From NCBI GenBank assembly GCA_965212545.1, contig CBDBVB010000012.1, forward strand, positions 5,973 to 69,972: DNA of 64,000 nt, given 5' to 3'. This document shows positions 1 through 9,358 of the stretch, piece by piece. Each line of letters begins with the position of its first letter. Within the stretch, counting starts at the first letter, position 1. This DNA is from JABDIP01 sp965212545. Its GTDB lineage: Bacteria; Pseudomonadota; Alphaproteobacteria; DSM-16000; Inquilinaceae. The notes beneath the pieces are model-generated. The model worked only from the letters and a program-made list of their open reading frames with translations, made no database searches and was not told where the DNA came from. The position numbers and the translations under genes are program-made.

Positions 1-1
1 A

Positions 2-490
2 CAACCGGTGGCGGTCCTGGATGCGGTGGCGGTCAGTGCGGACTTCAATGCCCGCAGCTCTGCCGTCAGCCGGTCCTACCGCTACCGGATCGTCAATCGG
101 CGCGCTCCGCTGGCACTGGACACCGGCCGCGCCTGGCACGTGATCCGGCCGCTGGACGCCGACGCGATGCATAAGGCGGCGCAGGAACTGATCGGGAACC
201 ATGACTTCACCAGCTTCCGCGCCAGCGAGTGCCAGGCGAAGTCTCCGGTCAAGACACTGGACCGGCTCGATGTCGAGCGCCACCGTGCGGAAATCCTGAT
301 TGCCGCCGAAGCGCGGTCTTTCCTGCACCACCAGGTGCGCAATATGGTCGGGACGCTCAAGCTGGTCGGCGACGGCAAATGGCGCGCCACGGACGTATCG
401 CGCGCGCTGGAAGCCCGCGACCGGTCGGCGGCGGGGCCGACAGCGCCGGCTGACGGCCTGTACCTTATGACAGTCGGTTATTCGCCGTAG
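2..490 (+). CDS. truA: tRNA pseudouridine synthase A, C-terminal part (5' end outside window)
   Basis: This is the 3' portion of TruA, which converts uridines 38-40 of the tRNA anticodon arm to pseudouridine. The frame is open from the first bases of the window, so the start and the catalytic Asp lie upstream. What remains carries the family hallmarks SYRYRI, the FTSFRA segment and the C-terminal FLHHQVRNMVGTL motif, followed by a tail that ends in VGYSP. The stop overlaps by 13 bp the stop region of the convergent membrane-protein gene. The GTG at position 8 is an internal codon, not the start. Identification is secure from the motifs; completeness cannot be judged. Confidence 0.95.
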   Translation, partial: QPVAVLDAVAVSADFNARSSAVSRSYRYRIVNRRAPLALDTGRAWHVIRPLDADAMHKAAQELIGNHDFTSFRASECQAKSPVKTLDRLDVERHRAEILIAAEARSFLHHQVRNMVGTLKLVGDGKWRATDVSRALEARDRSAAGPTAPADGLYLMTVGYSP

Positions 491-1050
491 ACGATGGACT
501 CCGAGACCTGGAACATGAGCAGGCCGAGTACATAGTCGCTGGCAACCAATGCCGCCGCCATGCCCCCGGTAACGTCCAGCGACACCTTGAAGAAGAACCA
601 GCGATAATAAAGGACGACGACCAGCAGTCCCAGGCCGAGCATATGGAAGACCGGCATCGGAATGAGCTCGGTCAGCCGCAGGAACTGGAGCGGCAACCAT
701 GCTGCCAGGATGATGATATGGCTCCAATTATAAGCCACAAGGAAGTCGGGGAAGCGATTCCAACGGTCGATCCAGCGCGTGATGGTGATCATCAGCACCG
801 GAAACAAGGTCCAGCCGATGACATAGAAGACCAATTCGAGGGCGAACCAGGTCGGTATCTCAGCTTTCTGCAGGAACTCCCACTTGCTGGCCGTTGTCAG
901 CAGCGCGTGGATCGGCAACACGATGACTGCGGCATAGAAGCTCTTCACCGCACCTTCGGAGGAGCGGTCGAAATAGGCCAACCCGCCTGGATCTCTCTTT
1001 GCAAGCCGGTAGGTGCCGTATACGGCGCTTGCTATCTCATTGATCGTCAT
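478..1050 (-). CDS. conserved integral membrane protein of unknown function
   Basis: A 190-residue protein with four or five hydrophobic segments (about residues 38-55, 68-92, 105-125, 132-150 and 160-180) and few charged loops. I do not recognise a catalytic motif; the overall look (short soluble N-terminus, YFDRS segment, then helices rich in W and F) resembles small Yip1-like inner-membrane proteins. It is the last gene of a minus-strand run nucleotidase-dapD-dapE, starting 45 bp beyond the dapE stop, and its own stop overlaps that of truA. The codon pattern matches its neighbours. Function is unknown; only membrane location is inferred. Confidence 0.8.
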   Translation of the reverse strand: MTINEIASAVYGTYRLAKRDPGGLAYFDRSSEGAVKSFYAAVIVLPIHALLTTASKWEFLQKAEIPTWFALELVFYVIGWTLFPVLMITITRWIDRWNRFPDFLVAYNWSHIIILAAWLPLQFLRLTELIPMPVFHMLGLGLLVVVLYYRWFFFKVSLDVTGGMAAALVASDYVLGLLMFQVSESIVYGE

Positions 1051-1095
1051 AATGCCGGCCGGTTCGCTGCGAATTCTTGGCCAATGCGGTAATGG

Positions 1096-2253
1096 TTACT
1101 CCGCGACGGAAAAGAAGTCGTGAAGAACCGCGGCATAAATTTCCGCCAGACTGTTGATATCGGCGGTGGCAACGTGTTCGTCAACCTGGTGGATGGTCTT
1201 GCCGACCAGGCCGAATTCGACGACCGGGCAGTAGCTCTTGATGAACCGGGCATCCGAGGTACCGCCGCTGGTGCTGAGTTCCGGTTTCAGGCCGGTGATC
1301 CGTTCGACGGCACTGGAGACGATCTTGCTCAACGGGCCGGGCGTGGTGATGAAGCTCTCGCCGCTGCCGCGCAGGGTCAGTTCGTAATCGCCACCGGCGG
1401 CGTCGAAGGTCCGGCGTATCCAGCGCTCCAGGCCGGCGCTGTCATGCAGGTCGTTGAAGCGGATGTTGAAAGCCGCCGCAGCCCTCGCGGGGATCACGTT
1501 GTTGGCCGGATTGCCGATATCGATGGTGGTGATTTCCAGGTTGCTCGGCCCGAAATGATCGCTTCCATCGTCGAGCGGAGATGCCGTCAGCCCTGCCAGC
1601 ATGGCGACCAGCCGGTTGGCCGGGTTGTCGGCGCGGTGGGGATAGGCGGTGTGGCCCTGGATCCCGTTCACGGTAACCCAGCCGGACAAGCTGCCGCGGC
1701 GGCCGATCTTGACCATCTCGCCGAGTCGATCCGGGCTGGTCGGCTCTCCGACCAAGGCCGCGTCAAGGGTCTCGCCGCGATCGGCCAGCCATTGCAGCAG
1801 TTTGGCCGTGCCGTTGACCGAATCGGCCTCTTCGTCGCCGGTGATCAGCAGGGTGATGGACGCGTCGAAACCGCCGGCGCGCTGCTCGAGGAAACGCTCG
1901 ACCGCGGCAAGGAATGCGGCGACCGCGCTTTTCATGTCGGCGGCGCCGCGACCGTAGAGCAGACCGTCCTCGATGATCGCGCCAAACGGGTCGTGCCGCC
2001 AGGCGCCGGCATCGCCGACCGGCACCACATCGGTGTGGCCTGCAAAGCAGAAATTGGGTCCCGTGCTGCCCAGTCGGGCATAAAGGTTGTCGATATCGGC
2101 GTGGCCAGGCTCGCTGAAAGTCACCCGTTCACAGGTGAATCCAAGGCGCTCCGCGGCAATCTGCACCTCGGACAGGGCGCCCGCATCGGCCGGGGTCACG
2201 CTGGGGCAGCGCACCAGGGCCTGGGTCAGCGCGACGGGGTCGATCACCGTCAT
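1096..2253 (-). CDS. dapE: succinyl-diaminopimelate desuccinylase
   Basis: DapE hydrolyses N-succinyl-LL-diaminopimelate to LL-diaminopimelate and succinate in the lysine/peptidoglycan DAP pathway. The 385-residue length is normal for the M20 metallopeptidase family. Visible motifs are the first zinc site AGHTDVVPVGD (about residues 70-80), GRGAADMKS, the bridging/catalytic acids in TGDEEADSVNGT, and the C-terminal STSGGTSDARF segment. It starts 11 bp after the dapD stop, so the two succinylase-branch enzymes are very probably co-transcribed and perhaps translationally linked. ATG at 2253 gives the expected N-terminus. Nothing odd was seen. Confidence 0.97.
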   Translation of the reverse strand: MTVIDPVALTQALVRCPSVTPADAGALSEVQIAAERLGFTCERVTFSEPGHADIDNLYARLGSTGPNFCFAGHTDVVPVGDAGAWRHDPFGAIIEDGLLYGRGAADMKSAVAAFLAAVERFLEQRAGGFDASITLLITGDEEADSVNGTAKLLQWLADRGETLDAALVGEPTSPDRLGEMVKIGRRGSLSGWVTVNGIQGHTAYPHRADNPANRLVAMLAGLTASPLDDGSDHFGPSNLEITTIDIGNPANNVIPARAAAAFNIRFNDLHDSAGLERWIRRTFDAAGGDYELTLRGSGESFITTPGPLSKIVSSAVERITGLKPELSTSGGTSDARFIKSYCPVVEFGLVGKTIHQVDEHVATADINSLAEIYAAVLHDFFSVAE

Positions 2254-2264
2254 CCGACCGGCGC

Positions 2265-3107
2265 CTAGTCCCGAAGGAGTTCGTTGATCGACGTCTTGGA
2301 GCGGGTGCGTTCGTCGACCTGCTTGACGATCACAGCGCAGTAGAGGCTCGGCCCGGGCGAGCCATCGGGAAACGGCTTGCCGGGAAGCGAGCCGGCGACC
2401 ACCACCGAGTATGGCGGAACGCGGCCGTAGTGGATCTCGCCGGTGGCCCGGTCGACGATCTTGGTGGAGGCGCCGATGAACACGCCCATCGACAGCACCG
2501 AACCGCGCTCGACCACCACGCCTTCCACGACTTCGGAGCGGGCGCCGATGAAGCAGTCATCCTCGATGATGACCGGTCCGGCCTGCAGCGGCTCCAGGAC
2601 GCCGCCGATGCCGACGCCGCCCGACAGGTGCACGTTGCTCCCGATCTGGGCGCAGGAGCCGACGGTCGCCCAGGTATCGACCATGGTGCCGCTGCCGACC
2701 CGGGCGCCGATATTGACGAAGCTGGGCATCAGGACGACACCCGGCGCGATATGCGCGGAATGGCGCACGACCGCGTTCGGCACGACGCGGAAGCCGGCCT
2801 CGCGGAACCGGTTTTCGCCCCAGCCTTCGAACTTGGACGGCACCTTGTCCCACCAGGTGGCGCCGCCGGCACCGCCGGGAACCACCGACATGTCGTTCAG
2901 GCGGAAGCTCAACAGCACCGCCTTCTTCAGCCATTGATGCACGACCCAGCCATCGTCGGTCTTCTCGGCGACCCGGAGTTCGCCCCCATCCAGGCCGTTG
3001 AGCGCGGTTTCGACCGCCTCGCGGACAGGGCCGGAGGTGGACGTCGATATGGCGTCGCGGTCGTCCCAGGCCTGTTCGATGGTCTGCTGCAGTGACGTGT
3101 CGCTCAT
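2265..3107 (-). CDS. dapD: 2,3,4,5-tetrahydropyridine-2,6-dicarboxylate N-succinyltransferase
   Basis: DapD transfers succinyl from succinyl-CoA to tetrahydrodipicolinate, the committed step of the succinylase branch of lysine and DAP synthesis. The 280-residue protein has the N-terminal helical domain (LQQTIEQAWDDR), the WLKKAVLLSFRL motif and, from about residue 110, the imperfect hexapeptide repeats of a left-handed beta helix (VLMPSFVNIGARVGSGTMVD, then GGVGIGGVLEP and FIGARSEVVEG). It lies directly upstream of dapE on the same strand. A 109-bp gap separates it from the nucleotidase gene upstream, which may hold its promoter. Confidence 0.97.
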   Translation of the reverse strand: MSDTSLQQTIEQAWDDRDAISTSTSGPVREAVETALNGLDGGELRVAEKTDDGWVVHQWLKKAVLLSFRLNDMSVVPGGAGGATWWDKVPSKFEGWGENRFREAGFRVVPNAVVRHSAHIAPGVVLMPSFVNIGARVGSGTMVDTWATVGSCAQIGSNVHLSGGVGIGGVLEPLQAGPVIIEDDCFIGARSEVVEGVVVERGSVLSMGVFIGASTKIVDRATGEIHYGRVPPYSVVVAGSLPGKPFPDGSPGPSLYCAVIVKQVDERTRSKTSINELLRD

Positions 3108-3216
3108 GGTCTGCCGTCTTGTCTGGATGTGGCGTAGAGCGGCGCACCTTGGGTTGCGTCCGGCGCCATGTCAACCTGAGGCGAGGCGGCCGAAGAGCGA
3201 TGCGTCGGCTATCCCT

Positions 3217-3912
3217 CTAGCCGCGCGCCGCCACGATGGACGTCAGCCATTCGGCGAGGTCGTCGATCTCCTGATCGACATGGGTCTCGCCGGGCTTGGG
3301 CCCGGTCCAGTCATGCTCGGTCCGGACCCAGACCGTGGTCATGCCCATGGCGTGCGCCGGCACCAGATTGACGGCCATATCCTCGACCATGACGGCGGCG
3401 GCCGGATCGATGCCATGGGCCGCGACCATCTTGTCGTAGGCGCGCCGATCGGGCTTTGGCTGGAAGTCCGAAGCGACGATGTCGATGATCGCTTCGAAAT
3501 GCCGGGCGACGCCGAGCCGCTCCATGACACGCTCGGCGTGGGCGGTGGACGCGTTGGTGAAGATCAGCTTGCGGCCGTCCAGTGCATCCAGGGTCTCGTC
3601 GAGTGTCGGGCTCGGCGGCACAGGCGTTACGTCGATATCGTGCACGTAGTCGAGGAACTCGCGGGGCGCTACGCCGTCCACGGTCATCAGGCCGCGCAGA
3701 GTGGTTCCGTGCTCCAGGAAGTATTTGCGCTGCAGAGCCCGGGCCGCCTCCTGATCGATGCCGAACCGCTCTGCGATGAAACCGCCGATCCGCAGGCGAA
3801 CCTGCTCGAAGAGATCGCAGGATGCCGGGTAGAGCGTGTTGTCCAGATCGAATATCCAGACATCGATATGGTCCAGATCCCGGGCGTTGCTGGTTGAGTC
3901 TGCTTGGGACAT
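3217..3912 (-). CDS. HAD-family pyrimidine 5'-nucleotidase
   Basis: A haloacid-dehalogenase-superfamily phosphatase of the SDT1/Phm8-like pyrimidine 5'-nucleotidase subfamily. Motif I is FDLDNTLYP close to the N-terminus (the first Asp is the nucleophile), motif II is IFTNAS, motif III carries the Lys of DFQPKPDRRAY, and motif IV is MVEDMAVN. The chosen ATG at 3912 (MSQADST) removes a 13-residue extension encoded from 3951; the family usually starts only a few residues before motif I. The gene sits in front of dapD, an arrangement I associate with alphaproteobacteria. The substrate in the cell (UMP/CMP or other) is not settled by the sequence. Confidence 0.88.
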   Translation of the reverse strand: MSQADSTSNARDLDHIDVWIFDLDNTLYPASCDLFEQVRLRIGGFIAERFGIDQEAARALQRKYFLEHGTTLRGLMTVDGVAPREFLDYVHDIDVTPVPPSPTLDETLDALDGRKLIFTNASTAHAERVMERLGVARHFEAIIDIVASDFQPKPDRRAYDKMVAAHGIDPAAAVMVEDMAVNLVPAHAMGMTTVWVRTEHDWTGPKPGETHVDQEIDDLAEWLTSIVAARG

Positions 3913-4036
3913 GGCCTTGGAAGCTAGGGCCTGATGTCGGGGCATGCGCAAGCCGGCCGGTCGCGTGTTTTAAGCTGCGCTTAAGCGCGTCAGGGGTAGC
4001 GTTTAACCCTGAGACGAATTTCCGAAGGTTGTCCCA

Positions 4037-5732
4037 TTGCGCCTCTTCCACCGGCAGGAGAAGGCTGCTCCCGCCCGGCGCACCAAGCCGACGGCGGGTG
4101 CTGTCGACGTGGTCGAACGGCATCCGGGCCTGGCTATGGTCGTGGCCGCGGACGGCACGGTGATCTCGGCCAGCGAAGGTCTGCGGACGTTTATCGGAGA
4201 CCGCCCGTCGGGTGAGTGGTGGGACCGGCTTTTTAGCTGGCTGAGCCGTCCCAATGACGATGACGGTCCCGTGCAGGTGTTTGCCATGGATACCGGGGAC
4301 GGCCCGGCGGTGGTGGAGTGGACCGCCGTCGCGCTGCCGGACAACACCGTCGCCCTGTTCGGCCGGGATGTGACCCTGGACATCAATCTGCGCGATGCGC
4401 TGGCGGAGTCTCGGCAGCGGTTCCGCGATCTGGTCGATATCTCCAGCGATTTCGCCTGGGAAACCGGCACCGAAGGGCGGTTCGTCTATGTCTCGCCGGA
4501 GGGCGCCCTTGGCTATGCCGCGGAGGCGCTGGTCGGACAGGACCCGGACGACCTGCTGAAAGACGAGAGATGCGGTGACGCGCTCGCCCTTCCAGGCGCG
4601 GCGCGCCGTCAACCGCGCCGAACTCTGGCTGCGCCGGTCCGATGGCGAGGATGCCTGCGTGGTAGCCTGGGCCCGGCCGCTGTTCGACGACGAGGGCGAA
4701 TGGCGCGGCACCCGTGGCCTGTGCCGCGAGGTCACCGAGATCCGCCAGCGCGAGGCGGCTCTGGCCCGGGCCAGGACCCGCGAGCAGCTCTTGGAACACA
4801 TCATGCGCACCATGCGCGACGAGGTGGAGCCGGATCGCATGCTGGCAAGCGCCGCCGCCGCCATTGCCAAGGCGATCGGCGCCGATGGGTGTCGTCTCTA
4901 CCGGCAGGACATCGAGGGCCGGCTGGTCAAGGCGGCCGAGCACGGAACCATGGGGTCGGAATTCGATGCCGCGGAATTCCTGGCGCGGCGCGGCAGTTCG
5001 GTGAAGGCCCGCACGGTCTGCCAGGACCAACGCGGGCTGGCGATCGCCGCCCGTTCACGCGACGGGGCCGATGGGGCGGTCGTGGTCTGGCGTGTCCGAC
5101 GGCCGCGATGCCTGGTCCGACGAGGACCGGCACCTTGATCGAGGCGGTCGGCGACCAGATTGGTGTCGCCTATCTCCATACCGCCTATCTGGAACGCCTC
5201 AAGAGCCAGGCGGAACGCGACGGCATGACCAAACTGCTGAACCGGCGCGCCATGATCGAACGGCTGGGCGCTCGGCTTGGCCGCGCCGGGTGGCGGCGGC
5301 GGCGCGCTGCTCTATATCGACATCGACAATTTCAAGGCCGTCAACGATGTGCACGGCCACCAGCGTGGCGACGCGGTCCTGTCGGAAGTGACGGCGCTGC
5401 TGCGCGAAACCACCGGTCCGGACGATCTGCGCGGACGTATCGGCGGCGACGAATTCGTGGTCTGGCTCGACGCCGCCGGCGCCGATCGGGCCGAGGCGGT
5501 CGCCTGTGCCATGGCAGAGCGCGGCCGCGACCTGGTTGCCCATTCCTCGGCGCCGAACCGGCCCGTGGGCCTGTCGGTCGGGGTGGCGGTCCGCCCGGCG
5601 GGCAGCGCGGAAGACATCGAAACGGTCATCGAGCGCGCCGACAAGGCGATGTATCGAGCCAAGGCTGCCGGCCGCGAAACGGCCGCCGGCGGCGGCTGGG
5701 CACGTTGCCGCCGAAAGGACGCGAAGACTTGA
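4037..5732 (+). pseudogene. PAS-GAF-GGDEF diguanylate cyclase, reading frame broken about four times
   Basis: Read through frame changes, this encodes a sensor diguanylate cyclase (2 GTP to c-di-GMP). An N-terminal region of about 100 residues is followed by a PAS domain (RFRDLVDISSDFAWETG and the later REVTEIRQREAAL linker), a GAF-like segment (LASAAAAIAKAIGADGCRLY) and a GGDEF domain with DIDNFKAVNDVHGHQ and the intact active-site motif GGDEF in RIGGDEFVVW. The frame changes lie near 4565-4575, 5085-5100, 5110-5135 and 5275-5295. No stop codons interrupt the composite protein, so sequence error is as likely as real inactivation. The start is TTG at 4037 with GAAGG upstream. The last base pairs overlap the next start. 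Confidence 0.8.
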
Positions 5733-7013
5733 GCGGCGGACCCCGTACTCAACCGGCACCAGGCGACGATCGGGCCGCCAAGCAGCAAGCGCGGGATTCC
5801 GATCCCGAGATCCGCAAATCGGTCGCATCGCGCACCGATATCTCGCCGGAACTGCTGTTCTTCCTGGCGGCGGACACGGTCGAGGCGGTTCGACGGGAAA
5901 TCGCCGCAAACCCGACGACCCCCGGACAGGCGGATGTCCTGCTGGCCGGCGACCCGGCCGACGGGGTCAGAACCACGGTGCTGCAGAAAGCCGTCGATCG
6001 CATTCCGGCCAACGGCTCCGAGCCGGACGGCCCGCTGGAGAAATTCACCCTGCAGGTTCTCAAGGTGCTGGCCCGGGATCCGTCGCCGGCCATCCGGCAG
6101 ATGCTGTCCGAGGCGGTCGGATCTCTTGAGCATGTCCCGCACGAGGTGGTGAGCGGCTTGGCGCTCGATGACGAGTCTGGTGTCGCCGAGCCGGTCCTGC
6201 GTCATTCGCCGCAACTGACCGACGAGGATCTGGTCGCGGTCCTCGATATCGCGCCGACCCGTGGCCGCATGGCGGCCATCGCCCGGCGGCCGGACCTGTC
6301 CCATCAGGTCGCGGACGCCATCGTGCGCACCGATGACATCGACGCGGTGGCGCTGCTGTTGGGCAATGACAGCGCCCAGATCCGTGAGGAGACCCTCGAC
6401 CACATCCTGGCCAAGGCACCGGGGCGGAAATCCTGGCACCGCCCGCTGGTCTACCGGCCCAACCTGTCCGGTGCCGCGGTCCGCAGGCTGGCCCGCTTCG
6501 TCGCCGTCTCGCTTGTCGAGGTGCTGCAGCAGCGCGACGAGATGGACGACGAGACCGCGTCCGCGGTGGTCGAGACCCTGCGCGGCCGCCTGAAGAAGGA
6601 TGGCGCGGCGCTGGACGACGAGGCCGGATATTCCCAGGCGGCCAGCCCCGGACCCGCCGACCGAGGCCCGGCGGCGACAAGGCGCGGCGCATGTTCGCGG
6701 ACGGCGCGCTGAACGAAGAGCAGATCGACGAGGCGATCTTCCAGGGCGACCGGGCATTCGTGCTCGGCGCGCTGGCATTGCTGGCCGGTGTCGACGAGGC
6801 GGATCGTCGAATCGATCCTGAACGCCCAGAGCGCGCGCGGCGTCGTTGCGATCGTGTGGAAGGCGGGACTTGGCATGCGGCTGGCGATGAAGGTGCAGAT
6901 GCAGATCGCCAAGATCGCGCCGGCCACCGACCATCAAGGCGCGGGACGGTCTGGAATACCCGCTGACCGAAGACGAACTGACCTGGCAGCTGGAGTTCTT
7001 CGGCGCGGCGTGA
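5729..7013 (+). pseudogene. DUF2336-family protein, frame broken near its 3' end
   Basis: The product has the HEAT-like alpha-helical repeats of the alphaproteobacterial DUF2336 family: an N-terminal SDPEIRKSVASRTDISPELLF-type segment, repeated VRREIAANP, RQMLSEAV and EPVLRHSPQLTDEDL helices, and a C-terminal MFADGALNEEQIDEA / MAMKVQ-like region ending in ELTWQLEFFGAA. Known members are linked to signalling, but no reaction is established. The proposed start is TTG at 5729, overlapping the TGA of the cyclase gene, with AAAGGACG upstream, so the two would be translationally coupled. Frame changes lie between 6605 and 6670, near 6800 and near 6935; without them the protein would be about 430 residues. 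Confidence 0.75.
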
Positions 7014-7035
7014 CGCGCGGACGGAAGACAATGCC

Positions 7036-7065
7036 CCCGGGCGGCGGATCGCTCCGCCGCCCGGG
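7036..7065. terminator. bidirectional hairpin terminator between convergent genes
   Basis: A perfect 13-bp stem (CCCGGGCGGCGGA / TCCGCCGCCCGGG) with a TCGC loop lies in the 72-bp gap between the stops of the DUF2336 gene (+) and aglG (-). It lacks a clear T-run on either side. It probably ends transcription from both directions or protects both 3' ends. Confidence 0.65.
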
Positions 7066-7085
7066 TTCGCAGGTCTTTGCCGTTC

Positions 7086-8258
7086 CTAGCCGCCCTTGAC
7101 GGAGCCGGCCAGCAGCCCGCGCACGAAGTAGCGCTGCAGCGACAGGAAGAAGAGCAGCGGCACGATGATCGACACGAAGGCGCTGCTGGTCAGGATCTCC
7201 CAATTGTCGCCACGCGACCCCAGCAATTCCCTCAGCTTCGACGTCATGACGATCTGGTTCTCCTGCTTGCCCAGGAACACCAGGGCAACCAGCAGATCGT
7301 TCCACACCCACAGGAACTGGAAGATCGCGAATGACGCCAGCGCCGGCACCGACAGCGGCAGGATCAGCCGGGTGAAGATGTGGAAGTGCGAAGCGCCGTC
7401 CACCTTGGCCGACTCGATGATGTCCTTGGGCAGGCCGCCGACATAGTTGCGCAGCAGGTAGATCGCCAGCGGCAGTCCGAAGCCGGTATGGGCCAGCCAG
7501 ATGCCGGGATAGGATTTCGCCGAGACAATCGAAAGTCCGCGCCGATCCCGTTGTACATCCGCAGCAGCGGGATCAGCGACATCTGCAGCGGCACCACCAT
7601 GCAGGCCGACCACCACGGCAAACAGGAACTGCCGCGCCGGGAAGTCCATCCAGGCGAACGCATAGGCCGCGAAGGCCGCGATCAGGATCGGGATGATCGT
7701 GGCCGGAACGGTTACCGTCAGCGTATTGATGAACGACTGGCCGAAGCCCTTCCGAGGACAGGATCTCGCGGTAATTGTCCAGGCTGAAGATCGGCGGGAT
7801 CTGCGCGATGATAGAAGAACCGCTTGCCGCGCGCATTGTCGAACGGCACCGGCCGACACCCACTCATAGGTGCCGTCGGCGTTCAGCGTGAAGGAGGTGC
7901 CGTCGTTGAGCGTCGCGGTCTCGCCGGCCTGGAAGGCCGTCAGGTCGTTCTGCCGGATGCCGAAAGCTGGCCACCCCCTTCGGGCTGCCCATCTTCGAAG
8001 AACGAGCCGGCGATCACAAATTGCCCGTCCCGCTGCACCTGATCGTCGGCGGTGCCGGTCCGGCCGCGCTCGGCGCCCTGGGAGGCGGACAGCGCAGTCC
8101 ACCAGCCCGAGACGATCAACTGGTCCTTGTCGCGCAACGAGCTGATCAACAGCCCGGCGGTCGGGATGGTCCAGCCCAGCACCAGCAGGAACAGGCACAG
8201 CATGGGTGACCATCCGTAGCGGGTGCATCGTCTTGATGCCCATGATCCGGGTGGTCAT
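7086..8258 (-). pseudogene. aglG: alpha-glucoside ABC transporter permease AglG, frame broken about six times
   Basis: Second inner-membrane subunit of the AglEFGK-type importer for trehalose, sucrose or maltose-like alpha-glucosides. Recognisable pieces in three frames are the N-terminal helix (LFLLVLGWTIPTAGLLISSL), the long periplasmic insert typical of AglG (SGWWTALSASQ, then NDGTSFTLNADGTYEW), SLDNYREILSSEGL, the EAA-loop region (GLPKDIIESAKVDGASHF) and the conserved end YFVRGLLAGSVKGG. Breaks fall near 8205, 7970, 7850, 7740, 7590 and 7535. The ATG overlaps the aglF stop by 4 bp. The composite protein has no internal stop, so sequencing error is a real possibility. Confidence 0.82.
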
Positions 8259-9271
8259 CGCATGCCCTCCTCTTGCTGGAAGCGGCGTATGTTCCAGATC
8301 ATGATCGGGATGACCGCGATCATGATGATCAGCGCGATAGTGCTGCCCTTACCGAAATCGCCGCCGCCGCGGAACATCCAGTCGAACATCAGGTTGGCCA
8401 GCACCTCGGTGTCCCATTGGCCGTTGGTCATCGCCAGGACGATGTCGAAGACCTTCAGGACGATGATGGTGATGGTGGTCCACACCACCAGCACCGTGCC
8501 CATGATCTGCGGCAGCATGATCTTGAAGAAGATCTGGAATTCATTGGCGCCGTCGATCCGGGCGGCCTCCAGGGTCTCGGTCGGCACGCCTCGAAGCGCC
8601 GCGCTCAGGATCACCATCGCGAAGGGGGTCTGGATCCAGATCAGGATGACCATCAGGAACAGGCTGTTCCAGAACGGGATGCGTGACCCAGGCCTGCGGC
8701 TCGAGGCCGAGCGACACCACCATGGCGTTCAGCAGGCCGATCTGGTCGGCGTCGGGACCGCGGAAATCATAGACGAACTTCCAGATCACGCTGGCGCCGA
8801 TGAACGAGATCGCCATCGGCAGGAAGATGAACGTCTTCGCGACCGTGCCCCACGCGACCTTGTCGGCCAGCACGGCGACGATCATGCCCATGATCGTGCT
8901 CATCGCCGGCACGATCAGAAGCCAGAGGATGTTGTTCCAGATCGACTGCAGGAACTCGTCGTCGGTGAATGCCCAGACGAAGTTGCCGAGGCCGACGAAT
9001 GTGTCGCCGCTATTGTCGAACAAGGCTGAGCTTGATGGTCTCGAACACCGGATAGACCAAATAGATGCCGAGCAGCAGCAGGGCCGGGCCGACGAACAGC
9101 CAGGGCCGGATCGCACCACGCGTGGTCTCGCGGCTGAGCAGTCTGCCGTCCGGCCTTCGACGGTCGCCCAGGAAGGTGTCGAGGGCCCAATTGGTACCGG
9201 AGAAATAGAGAATACTGACGCCCGACGCCGAGCACGATGGCGACAAGGGCACTGAATAGCTGTCCAGCCAC
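8255..9271 (-). pseudogene. aglF: alpha-glucoside ABC transporter permease AglF, frame broken about three times
   Basis: First permease of the AglEFG system (MalF-like). The pieces join as: GTG start at 9271 with GGAG upstream, LFSALVAIVLGV, then a second frame with RPWLFVGPALLLLGIYLVYP, a third with FVGLGNFVWAFTDDEFLQSI and FIFLPMAISFIGASVIWKF, and a last frame with MVILIWIQTPFAMVILSAAL followed by the EAA loop TETLEAARIDGANEFQIF. Breaks are near 9223, 9025 and 8685. It lies between aglE and aglG on the same strand, as in rhizobial agl operons. No ATPase (aglK) or glucosidase (aglA) is present in the window. Confidence 0.82.
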
Positions 9272-9358
9272 GCTGTCGATCTCCGTATTTTCTGGGTGCC
9301 GGCGGGTGCGACGCTAGTCGAACCCGCCGGTAACCGTGACTACCGGGACCGCGTGGAT